From: Symbiodinium natans | Lineage: Eukaryota > Sar > Dinophyceae > Suessiales > Symbiodiniaceae | Reading direction: 5' to 3' | DNA: 64,000 bases | NCBI GenBank assembly: GCA_905221605.1 | Contig: CAJNDS010002432.1 | Location: forward strand, 124,001 to 188,000 | Shown: piece after piece, positions 1 through 9,963 of the stretch | How the letters are laid out: the number at the start of each line of letters is the position of its first letter | Position numbering within the stretch: position 1 is the first letter of the stretch | The notes under the pieces: generated by a model | Database searches by the model: none | What the model was told of the DNA's origin: nothing | Seen by the model: only the letters and a program-made list of their open reading frames with translations | Program-made: the position numbers and the translations under genes

Positions 1-71
1 TGCTCGACAGTGGGTGTCCCCTCTCCCGTCCCTTCGCTATGTTCACTTTCGACGACAACTTGGGCAATGGC

Positions 72-1690
72 CGTTGCTTTGGTCCAGCTTGAGGGTGGTC
101 AGATCCTTCCAAAACAAGTTCACTGAAACTTAAAGCCTAACCCCCAACCCTCTCAGACAACATCCGGAACTGAACACCACCCTTTAAAAAGTGCGGTCTC
201 AGCCATGCTCACGCAACAGCATACAAGGGTTTAGCAGTTGTAAGTCGTAAGTTTCTTGCGTTCCCCAAAGGGCTCAGAACCATGTCTAAACCAGTTCTGA
301 CAGGCACAACGCAAGCACTTTTGTAAAAAAAAAAAAACAAAGGCCACCAAATAAGATCAAATAAGAGGGTGGTGGAGCTGCAAGCAAGGTCCTCCATTAG
401 CTGGACGTGGATGTCCGCATAGTCTCGGTTAGACGTCAGCTGTGTGAGGTACATGCCTGCAGCACTGAGAGTATAAGATTGCCCGGCAACTGGACTGTTA
501 CACTCTGCTTGACTGTCCAGCAAGGGACAAGTCGCTGAGCCTGTGTCTTGCGTACGAGCAGTTTTGCTGCTTCAAAGCTATGGAAGGCCATGAGGAGTTC
601 TCTTTGCTCTCGTATTTTTGCCGTTAACCGCGCTGTGTCTGCTTGGAGCTCTCATCGCCTACACTCGGTGCAAAACTGAGAGGAACAGAGAGACACAGAG
701 CGAAAGAGATACAAAAAAAATGATCAAATAAAGCCTCCACAGCAAACATGCCTCAGCCTCCGCCTGACAGCCGTCCTGCTCCCCATAGCTGTCTTATGCT
801 GTCTTAAGACCTCCTGCGACCCCTGGGAGCTGGAGAGCCCTGGGACAAGACTGCAGAGAGCATGCTGCATGCTGCTGAGAGCATGCTCTTGGACTAGGAA
901 ACTGCTGCCGCACCTACTTCGGAGGGCGGCGCAACAACTTGAAGTGCCAACAACATGCATTAGCGGGGTTTCCAACGGCTTCCAGGCACGGAAAACTGCC
1001 ACAGCGGCCGTCAGATCTGGAGCAGCGAGCTCCCAAAGGCGAAGGCAGAGGAAGCGATGTCTCCCACTTCAGCTCGAGATCGTCTGGCCATGTAACGGAG
1101 CAGGGGCCTTGTCTGCGAACAGCTCAGAAACACTGCCTGCGCGACTCTGGGCACCGCGGTCTCACAAGCAACTCCGCCCACATCCACCCACGTGATCCCC
1201 GAGCACGGAACCCTCGCGCCACAACGCGGCTCGTGTAGCACCGGAGCGGGCTCTTGTAGCTTTGGAGTGCCCATGCAACACCGCGGTGTGTCCATGTGCA
1301 TTCGCTTGTGTTGGCTGTGGCGGTGGATAACCTTCTTCGGGCTGCCTCAGAGGCTCCTGTCCCTGGGGCCAGTGATGGAGAGGTAAAACCGAAAGGGCTG
1401 CAGCCTGCTGCCTGCGACCCGCGACACACCTACAGCACCTCCACAGCCAAGGCGGGACGCCCAAAGCATTTCTGAACGCAGGAGCTGTGACAGAAACGAA
1501 ATGTTGAAAAGAAAAAAGAAAGAAGAAAAAGAAAAAAAGGTCACCGCATGTCACCGTCGCCGTCTCTCGCCTGTGTGCAGGTCAAGGGCGAACTCCCGGT
1601 ACATCTCCAAGAGCCGCTCCTTTCGTACCTCACTGCACTGCCACCCCCTTTGATTTTTGTGAAAGCAAACAGTGAAACAGAAACCTTCAC
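72..1690 (-). CDS. 3' part of an intron-rich gene running off the left edge; function unknown
   Basis: Three protein-like segments join cleanly on the minus strand. The first exon ends at 1571 with codons reading ...REFALDLHTG. It is followed by a 1,114-bp intron with a GC donor and AG|G acceptor (457-1570). A 65-bp exon (392-456) reads MYLTQLTSNRDY and ends in QLME. A 286-bp intron with a GA donor (106-391) follows, then a 34-bp exon (72-105) reading DLTTLKLDQSNG, which ends at another GC donor. Reading frame and phase are kept across both joins. I recall this conserved stretch from dinoflagellate proteins of unassigned function, but cannot name a domain. The 5' limit of the first exon is not resolved; it is open to about 1736. 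The coding end lies beyond the window. Alternative: an old duplicated fragment, although phase-perfect joins argue against decay. Confidence 0.6.
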
Positions 1691-2366
1691 TTTCCACTCT
1701 CATCCGACATTCTAAGGCCAAATTCCTGCAATCCAAGCAACATCAACCAAAATACACCTCCGCACCCTTCTGCACTTTTGCACCCACCCGTTTCTCTGCC
1801 TCCTCAGCGGCCTCGGGCCCCAGATTCGGTGGCACCGGATACCTTTTTGGCTTCAGAGAGAAGGGCTATTTTTGACTATTGCTGGAATCCGCCAGAACCA
1901 CGGAGCTCTTTGACATGTAGGTTCTGACCATAGACGAACTTCCAAACACGCCAGGCTGCGTCTGAAGGGACGGGAGCTCCAGCTGCGCCCGCCTCATGGT
2001 TCTGGTTCTCCGAAGTTCTACGACGCTACGAAGCTCCACAAAGGCACGAGGTCTCGGGTTCAGGGTTTTATGGGTTTTGCATCAAGGCCGACTTTTCATG
2101 TTGTGTTTTCGATTGGCAAGCTGATTGGGCACGCAATATGTTCGAAGGCTGTGGCTTCAAGTTGCGATCCCCGCAGCCCAGCAGAACACTGGTTTGGCTG
2201 GCTTGACTGGTTCGAAAACTCATAGTTTCAGCCCCTCAAACCTTCTGGAGATCGATGACCGAGCGGCAGATCTCGCTGCCGGGGCGTGAACGGAGCATTT
2301 GACCTTGGGCTTCAGGAAATTTCAGGAAAGCACAAGGGGCTGCCTGCAGCGGCTTACATCACTTAC

Positions 2367-2513
2367 GTCTCCAGGGCGATGTTGAACATCTTTGACCAGC
2401 ATGTTGAACCGCATCCCGGGTTTGTGGTGTCTTTTGAAGAGTGGGGCCCCGGGCGCTCTGCTGAGCCCCTGCGTGCCGAATAGGCGCGGCGTGAAGGTGA
2501 TGTCAAAGGAGTC
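2367..2513 (-). CDS. isolated candidate exon
   Basis: A 147-bp phase-0 open segment (49 codons) starts right after an AG|G acceptor and ends at a textbook GTAAGT donor. It begins DSFDITFTPRLFG and ends VQHRPGD. Composition looks protein-like, but I do not recognise it. It could be an upstream exon of the gene at the left edge or belong to another minus-strand gene. About 500 bp further right (2990-3070, minus) is another protein-like stretch, RYLANHTITSSLCEDLRAHA, with no clear splice sites. It is mentioned only as a place where further exons may lie. Confidence 0.35.
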
Positions 2514-4377
2514 CTCTCTTCGAGAGTATGCTTTTGATCTTATAGTTTTTTCCCTTGAAGGTTCGAAAGTCTTCAGGAAGCTGCAGGGGGTTGGATTTTC
2601 TAGGCTTTGGGGGTGCACAGGCTTTTGGAGGCCTCCGAAAGGTTCAGCGATTCAGGCGTTGCACCTATGTCTGGCTGGCGGCAGACTTTGTTATTCCTCG
2701 GCCATCGATTCTGCCCAGTGTCCCGGAACAATGATTCTCAGCAAGGGGGGGAAACATGAAAGTTACAAACGCTTAACCCCTCACGTTACTCATTCTGCAA
2801 AGCGTAAACCTTTGAATCATTCTTTATTTCAGATGGGGGCGCTTCGCAACGTTAGGAAGATCTTGGGAAAGACATGAAGGCTTGTTTGGAAGGAACAGCC
2901 CTTTAATGACTCGATCCAATGAGGTTAGCAGCAAAAACCCGGTCCCCAGATGTGAGGAGGTGCTTCGCCTGAGAGGAGAAGCCAGCACGTAGGATGCCAG
3001 GGCATGGGCGCGCAAATCTTCACAGAGAGAACTTGTGATGGTGTGGTTGGCAAGATATCTGGTCGTCAACATGCCGAGCTCCAGACACTATGCGCCGGGG
3101 CGGGCTCCGAGCTGAGCTGAACCTTTCCGCTGCAGTGCGCAATCGCTGTCCAGCTCAAACACTTTGCTGGAATCCCGGAACTGGTTTACTCCAAAGTGCA
3201 ACATGTAAAAATCAGCCATAGCGGCCCTGAACGTACGGGCTCCGCGAAAACGACTGCCTGGAACTCTGTCTGGCCGTGGGCTTCGCAGCCTCCTGCTGTG
3301 CAGCACCTCGCATCGGCGGAATGCAAAACTCTGCAAGCCAACCGAAAGCCCGAAAGCCCGACAAAGTAGATGGGCACACAACTCGGCAAAAGTGGACGGC
3401 GGCACCCAAGGATCCAATCCAACCGCGGCGTCAGCAAGGACATCGCCAGCAACCAAACGCCACCTTTCGTTTTCAGGGTAACCAGGCACCAGGGCTGGGG
3501 CAGAAGAAGGTTCCAGGTTTCGCAACGCAAGGTTTCAGGGAGGTCGAGATTCAAGCTTCTGGGTTGAATCGATGCAAGACATCGATACTACTCTAAATCA
3601 ACCCTAACGCTATGTGGCTGCAAATCTAAGGGCAAAGGAAAACTTGGCCTCAAGCCGCGCGGTCATGTCCATACCATGTCCCGCACCCTCTCAGCAACCA
3701 AAACGGTCTGCGGTTGAAGACTTTGTGAAGCCAGGGTGAAGAATTGTTGAAGATGTTGATGAGAAAGCTTGACTTTATCACTCAAGGGTCACTTAAACTG
3801 GTCGGCTTGCAACCTTGCATGTCTTCAATGTTTTTTCATGCTAAAATCGTCCAAGAGTCCAAGAGCGACTGGCTTTGGAATCCCGGTGTGAGCTGTCCAT
3901 GGGTTGGAGCAGTACCCTCGTCCTTGCGTCGAAATCTTCCAAGGTTCAATAAAACAGCAAGAACCGCTTCAAAGTTATGATCTCCTGGCAGATGGCGTTG
4001 CAAAAGCCTCCGGAAAATGTCCACATGTTTCAGTACCCAACTCGCTCCTTTCCTTTTCTTCTCACAGCAGTCTGAACTACACTGACAAGGAGTGACAACT
4101 TTTGTGAACGAGGTGGTGAAATCGCTTCACATCATCTCGATGCCGCGTGCTTCGCGGGCGTTGACTGGGCAGCCAGCTAAAGCACCATCGGGGCCTGAGA
4201 AAATGATGAGAAAAGGGTTCTAGGGTATATCATAGTATAGATAAAAAGCGGAACACTAAGGAATAATCGCAATAATTGCTTCTATACTACTGGAATGGAA
4301 ACGAGTTGGCTGGCCACCCATGAGCGGAAGGAAGGGCCGCACGTCTTTGTGACAGCCCTCCATATTGAAACGGCTCT

Positions 4378-4430
4378 ACGGTTTAGGGTTTAAGGTTAAG
4401 GGTTTCGGTCTAGGGCCTAGGGAATTCCTG
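4378..4430 (+). repeat. degenerate telomere-like repeat
   Basis: The stretch reads as successive variants of TTTAGGG (gtttaggg, tttaagg, ttaaggg, tttcggt, ctaggg). TTTAGGG is the telomere unit reported for dinoflagellates and plants. Here it is short, decayed and internal, so it is an interstitial remnant or a chance match. Confidence 0.4.
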
Positions 4431-5778
4431 CCCCACAACCACTTTGGGCTGCATCATGCCAGAGCGCCTGTCTTCGGCACGCAAAGGCCACTCTCAAGGG
4501 TTCTCCGCACCTTCGCAGGTTGCAGGTTTCCGCGCGAATCTCAATGCGTGCGAATCTTGAGCTAGGCACACACAGAGAGTGTCGGGTTACATAGACTCTC
4601 GAGTCCGATCTGCCCCCGCAGTGCTGGCTGTGCCATGCTGTGCCGGCTTGCGGGTTTCTACAAACATCGGGGCTTGAGCACGAATGAAGGGGACAAGAAT
4701 GGGATCTCGAAGAAACCGTTCGGAGCCCTGTGTCCCCACGTGGTACTTGCAATGTTGACAGGAATCGTGCACGCCCCGGGAGCGTCATAAGCCCGTAAGC
4801 CCCGCAATACCATGGCTACACGCTATGAACCCGCGTGCACCCCAAACCTTATTCAGCACGACCGAGACCAGAGCATTGGATTCTCCAAGGCCGAGCGCCG
4901 AGCGCAGGTCAAAGGATGAGCCTGTGGGGTCTAAGGGATTTGGGAGGCCCGGTGCTGCACTTCATCCCACAAAAGGATCCTTGATCCGGAGAAGCACTTG
5001 GACACGGGATCTGTTTCGCTTCGTAGGAGCCTAGATAGTTCGCAGAGAGTCTTGCGCTACATTGTACTAGCGGGGGTATGAGTCGCGATCATTATGGCTT
5101 CACCCCTGCCCCACCGAAATCAGTTCCTAAGCCTATTGGTTAGTCGGTCAAAAGGCTCCCATCAATAAGTGCACCCGGACTGCTGGGCCCCATCATGCCC
5201 CATCTGCGTTGGAAGCGGCATGCTTTTCTTAACACGGTAGAGCAACAACAAGTCTCACGAAGCAAGACTTCGAGCAACTGCACCCTTGAATGGATACAGT
5301 CAAGACACCTGCACTGGCAGGGACAGCCCCAGACACCAGCACGGCGGAATTGGCCACCCTCCGAACTGTAAGCAGACGATACCCTTAACAAGCAAAGCGA
5401 TATGCCCCATGGGTCGCGACAATCACCAACATTGCAGGAGCCTCGAGAAACAACCTACCACATCCCTAACATCAGAGTTAGCAACTTTGCGCCCTACTCC
5501 CCGATTCGTTCTCGGTGGCCTTTGTGAGAGCCCGCCGCAAACGGCGAGCGAGCCCACCCCTTTGCTGCAATCGTTCAGGTGAAAGGCTTAGGCACCAATT
5601 TATGGTTGAAGGCTAGAATCATGCACCGATATATTCGGGTGCAGTAAGATCGTTGGCCGAGTTTTGGGAGGGCATTCAAACAAAGGATCCAGATATAATG
5701 GTTGAAAGAATTAAGTTAGGGTCCCCACCCGTATAATGTAATTAGCCGTTCCTACCACAAACCTTAATTTGTGGAACC

Positions 5779-5812
5779 ACCCCCCCACCCCCCCACCCCC
5801 CCACCCCCCCAC
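5779..5812 (+). repeat. C-rich ACCCCCCC tandem tract
   Basis: Four to five copies of an 8-bp unit (A plus seven C) in a row, followed 20 bp later by a T-run. Simple-sequence DNA; no function inferred. Confidence 0.8.
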
Positions 5813-6410
5813 AGATGAGAACCACATTTTTTTTTACCCGTACCCATCTTGTTGAGTTCTCAGGGTCAGGCCTCCTCCCGGGCTCAAAAGAGGCCGAACC
5901 CTGAAAACACAACTCCTGAAGACGCCTAGCTCTTCGAAGCTACACCTCGAAGCCACACGGGCCCTTTTGAAATCCAAGTCCCCTTAGACCCTGCAGTCAT
6001 CACCCTCGAAAAATGCCCCCGAAATTCAACTACACTTAGCGCTTTGACTCCCTCAACCGGCTCTCCTGAAGCAAGGGGCAAGCCCCGGGCTGCAAGGTGC
6101 AACTAATGGATATTCGTCTAATGACCTATTTACGTCAAGCCAAAAGAAAAGAGAACAAAGAGAGACTCATCAATGGGCGGCTTCACAAGTTCCCTCTGCA
6201 GGCTGCTTGGCTGGAAATTGACGGCACTTCACCACGTGAGACTCATGCAACGCTTCCCTGAACTACCTAAAATGTCGGCGACAAGTTCGCTGTAAGTCGC
6301 TAGAGCTCGTCTTTATCGCCAGAACTTCCCTTGAGAATGGCAATCTTGTAGTTTGTCTTGTCTTTGAGCTTGCCCAAAGACTTCCTTAGGCCAGTTGCGC
6401 ACAGCTCGTA

Positions 6411-7141
6411 GTGATTCGGGCTCGGGTTCGGGTTTCGGGTTTCGGGGTTTCGGGGTTTCGGGGTTTCGGGGTTTCGGGGTTTCGGGGTTTCGGGGTTTCG
6501 GGGTTTCGGGGTTTCGGGGTTTCGGGGTTGCGGGGTTTCGGGGTTTCGGGGTTTCGGGGTTTCGGGGTTTCGGGGTTTCGGGGTTTCGGGGTTTCGGGGT
6601 TTCGGGGTTTCGGGGTTTCGGGGTTTCGGGGTTTCGGGGTTTCGGGGTTTCGGGGTTTCGGGGTTTCGGGGCTTCGGGGCTTCGGGGCTTCGGGGCTTCG
6701 GGGCTTCGGGGCGGGCTTCGGGGCTTCGGGGCTTCGGGGCTTCGGGGCTTCCGGGCTTCCGGGCTTGCGGGCTTCCGGGCTTCCGGGCTTCCGGGCTTCC
6801 GGGCTTCCGGGCTTCCGGGCTTCCGGGCTTCCGGGCTTCCGGGCTTCCGGGCTTCCGGGCTTCCGGGCTTCCGGGCTTCCCGGGCTGGGCTTCCCGGGCT
6901 TCCCGGGCTTCCGGGCTTCCGGGCTTCCGGGCTTCCGGGCTTCCGGGCTTCCGGGCTTCCGGGCTTCCGGGCTTCCGGGCTTCCGGGCTTCCGGGCGGCT
7001 TCCGGGAGGCTTCCGGGGGGCTTCCGGGAGGCTTCCGGGGGGCTTCCGGGGGGCTTCCGGGGGGCTTCCGGGCTTCCGGGGTTCCGGGCTTCCGGGCTTC
7101 CGGGCTTCTGGGCTTCCGGGCTTCCGGGCTTCCGGGCTTCC
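6411..7141 (+). repeat. 8-bp satellite that changes unit along its length: TTTCGGGG, then CTTCGGGG, then CTTCCGGG
   Basis: About 90 copies of an 8-bp unit. From roughly 6425 to 6668 the unit is TTTCGGGG. From 6669 to about 6745 it is CTTCGGGG. From about 6746 to the end it is CTTCCGGG, with a few insertions such as GGCTTCCGGGAG near 6995-7070. No unit is a stop codon in any frame, which explains long open frames in several frames on both strands; these are artefacts. The first part is G-quadruplex-prone. Confidence 0.95.
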
Positions 7142-7149
7142 GAACCATC

Positions 7150-7700
7150 AAGAGCCGAAAATTTTAGCGCGCTCTTTCCGGCCGAGGCTTTTCAGTACTT
7201 GAAACCAGGGGCTCAGCTCCTGTCTAGCGAGTCAGAGTGGAGTTCCTGAAAGTTTGAGACTCGGGGTGTATTTGGGCTGAAGCACTGGTAAAGCCCTGCG
7301 TCCCACCCGGACCGCAATCCATAAGACAGCAAGGCATCGGCTGCGGCAGGCAGGCTAACGCGGTTTGATTGCAATAAGGCTGGAGGTTTAAGGGTGACAT
7401 CCGGATTTGAGGAGTTTTGGAGTTGGAGCAGATTGTGTTGCTGAGGCTTTGGGGCAAAACGGGCTCGGGCACACTGCGTAAGTGCTGATTTCTTCAATAA
7501 CATTCTTCTTACGCTAAGGAATATATGGTGAATCTGTGTATTGAATGACTTGTGCGTCGAGGCCAATTTGAAATTTGAACACAGATTAGTTGGCATAGGG
7601 AGCTGCTGCATGGAAGGGTGAACAGGGCGGGCATTATTTAGATTTGTGATGCCTGACAGGATGACAGGATCATGTGACCTGGGCTTGCTCTTGCCGCATC
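7150..7700. other. spacer without an identified gene
   Basis: Between the 8-bp satellite and the recombinase remnant. Only short, motif-free open frames are present on either strand; I see no gene. Confidence 0.5.
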
Positions 7701-7980
7701 ATGTTTGTCAGTTCCAGGAGATTAAAGAGATGCCAGCAGATAAGATGAAGGAGGAGAAAGCCAGAATGCAGAAGGACGAGAGTTGCCTGATTTGAGTATG
7801 CTTCTGAGTCAACTCAGCTGAGCCCATGGTGCCATAGCCACAAGAGCAGAGCTCTGCATAGGCGTCACAGCATGTCACTCGAGGGTCACTGTGGCAGGAG
7901 ATGGAGGATCTAGAAGGAGAGCACAAGGCAGCTAGCGATCTGTTTGAGAAGCAGAGGAAGAGGCCATGGCCACACATTAC

Positions 7981-8225
7981 GAGCCGAACCCGAACCCGAG
8001 CCCGAACCCGAGCCCGAACCCGAACCCGAACCCGAACCCGAACCCCAACCCCCCCCCTCAAAACAGAATGCCCCCCAAACCCCGAACCCGAACCCGAACC
8101 CGAACCCGAACCCGAACCCGAACCCGAACCCGAACCCGAACCCCCCCCCCTCCTCAAAACAAAAGATGCCCCCCGAACCCGAACCCGAAACCCGAAACCC
8201 GAAACCCGGAACCCCGGAACCCGGG
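7981..8225 (+). repeat. GAACCC hexanucleotide array
   Basis: Tandem GAACCC/GAGCCC units, interrupted twice by C-rich breaks with a near-repeated spacer (tcaaaacaga/tcaaaacaaa at about 8056 and 8153). The last units drift to GAAACCC and GGAACCC. The array replaces the expected catalytic C-terminal half of the tyrosine recombinase remnant immediately to its right (read on the minus strand). Confidence 0.95.
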
Positions 8226-8234
8226 AACCTAGGG

Positions 8235-9500
8235 CCACATCGCCCCGTGTGACGGTGTTCTTCAAGAGATTCCGAAGCCAAAGAGCAGCCGATCCAACTC
8301 CAATGGGATGCGTCGACCAGCCACCTCCGTGGGCAGGAGCAGGAAGCAGAAATGAGGTTCCTGGGGGGACGTGTCCCTCCGAGAAGAGCCCCTCGCTCTT
8401 TCGCACCTCAAGCCAGACGGGAATCCAAGGGGCCTCGCCCAGACACAGCAGCGGGATGACGATGGGGAGTGCCCTGACCTTGCGAGCCAAGCTGACCTTA
8501 GTCCGTTCGGCCAAACATTCAAGGAAACCTCGAGGGTCGCCGTTGCAGGCGATCTCATCCAGCTGCAGGCACGTCACATTCTGGGCATCGCTGAACCGCA
8601 ACCGACCGTAGGGGAGCCGACGAGGGTCGGCGACTATCTCCTCGAGCAACAGGACCTGAACAACGGTCAGCGGTGGCCTCTGGCGCACCTTAGCACGGTT
8701 GATGTAGTGGGAGTCAGCTGCCCCGCTGATCCTCCCCGATGTCAAGACCTCAGACACTCCCTTCAGTCCCAGGACATGGCCTGCAAAGCTTAGTGCGATC
8801 AAGAAAGACTTGGGATACGTGGGGGCCGCTGATGTCATGGCCTTAACGTAGTTATAGATCAAGGGCTCGGTGACAGGGAAGGGCGTCAGACCCTCTTGCA
8901 GCGAAAATTGAATGTATCTGAGCATAGGGCCAGCCCGGGTGTGCAGGGTGCTCGTGGCCCTTGAGGCGAGGGCATCTTTCACATGCTCAACAAGGCCGCC
9001 TTGTGCATATCGCAAAGCGGGTGCACCGAAACCAAACTGGACTATCTGCCAAACAGAAGGGCATACAGCTATGATGGCCACCCACTTCTTGCAAGCTGCC
9101 TTACGCTCATACGAAGTTTCTCGGTATAAAGAACTTCTGAGGCTTTGGCAGGCTTCAAACCCGCCTCCGAAAAGGCATCGAGGGCGGGGCGTGTGTCAGG
9201 AGTGCGCAAAGATGGCTCAAGAGGTGGGGCTTCCAGCGGAATGGGAGGCAATAATGCACCTTTGATCTGAACCTTGAACCTTTTATTGGACTCCCAGATC
9301 GGCTCCATCCGACGGTCCCACGGCATGGTGAAAGCACTCGAGGTGTTTGACAGCCAGCAATTGCGAACATGAGCACTTAATGAAGACGAAGATGCACATG
9401 CTGTATCATCCCCTGTCTGCTCGGAAGAGGACATGCCGTAGGAAGCAGGAAGCGCAAGCAGGGCACAAAAGAGAGGGGCAAGCCCGAAACGCATGGGAAG
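8235..9500 (-). pseudogene. tyrosine recombinase remnant of a DIRS-type element
   Basis: The minus strand from 9081 to about 8240 reads as the N-terminal core-binding part and start of the catalytic domain of a tyrosine recombinase of the kind common in dinoflagellate DIRS-like elements. Recognisable blocks are FPVTEPLIYNYV, AAPTYPKSFLIALSFAGHVLGL, RPPLTVVQVLLLEE, RFSDAQN (region of the first catalytic Arg) and PAPAHGGGW. Family members continue with an HxxR box and a Tyr nucleophile. Here the frame instead runs into the GAACCC array, so these residues are missing. A frameshift near 9090 separates an upstream protein-like stretch (up to about 9500) from the main frame. Truncated and almost certainly inactive. 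The call rests on motif recall, not on an alignment. Confidence 0.65.
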
Positions 9501-9963
9501 AAGGCCCAGGCAGTGGGCGTTGTGCAGGTGCAAGAAGCTCGGAAGGCGGCTGCCTTGGTGGAAAAGCTGCCCATCCGCTGGCACACCCAGGTGCCAGCTG
9601 CAAGATGGCTCGAGAAAGAAAGCCTAGAAGCTGAAACTAGCAAAGCATGAAGACATGAACGTGTATTCTGCTGTCTTCATATGTTCATTATGAATGTATA
9701 GAACTGTTGCCACATTTGCACACATGTCATGTTGCCACACCTGCAACTGAGAAGGGAAATTCGCGCATGCACAAGTATCATAAAAGCCCCATGAAAATCA
9801 AGGCGTGGGTGAGCATGGAAAACCATCTCACGAAGAAATAGCATGCACGCTGAAGAAACATGAATGAGTAAAATGGCAGGACAGAAGATCCTGCTTTCTT
9901 TTTTTTTTTTACTCGGGTGCTTCTGCATCGAAGCGATCAAACACATCTGTAAAGAGCTATTAT

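Larger units (their letters stand above)
2520..6300. other. stretch without an identified gene
   Basis: Apart from the weak protein-like patch near 2990-3070 (minus), I see no supported gene here. Short open frames exist on both strands but lack recognisable motifs. Local features are a run of degenerate TTTAGGG-like repeats at 4378-4430 and an ACCCCCCC-type tract at 5779-5812. A terminal reading frame near 6300-6400 (minus) is noted separately under findings. Confidence 0.6.

Noticed and set aside
6300-7249. Long open frames of 260-284 codons on both strands (Gly/Phe/Arg-rich and Pro/Arg/Lys-rich).
   Set aside because: They exist in several frames at once because the 8-bp satellite units contain no stop codon; not genes.
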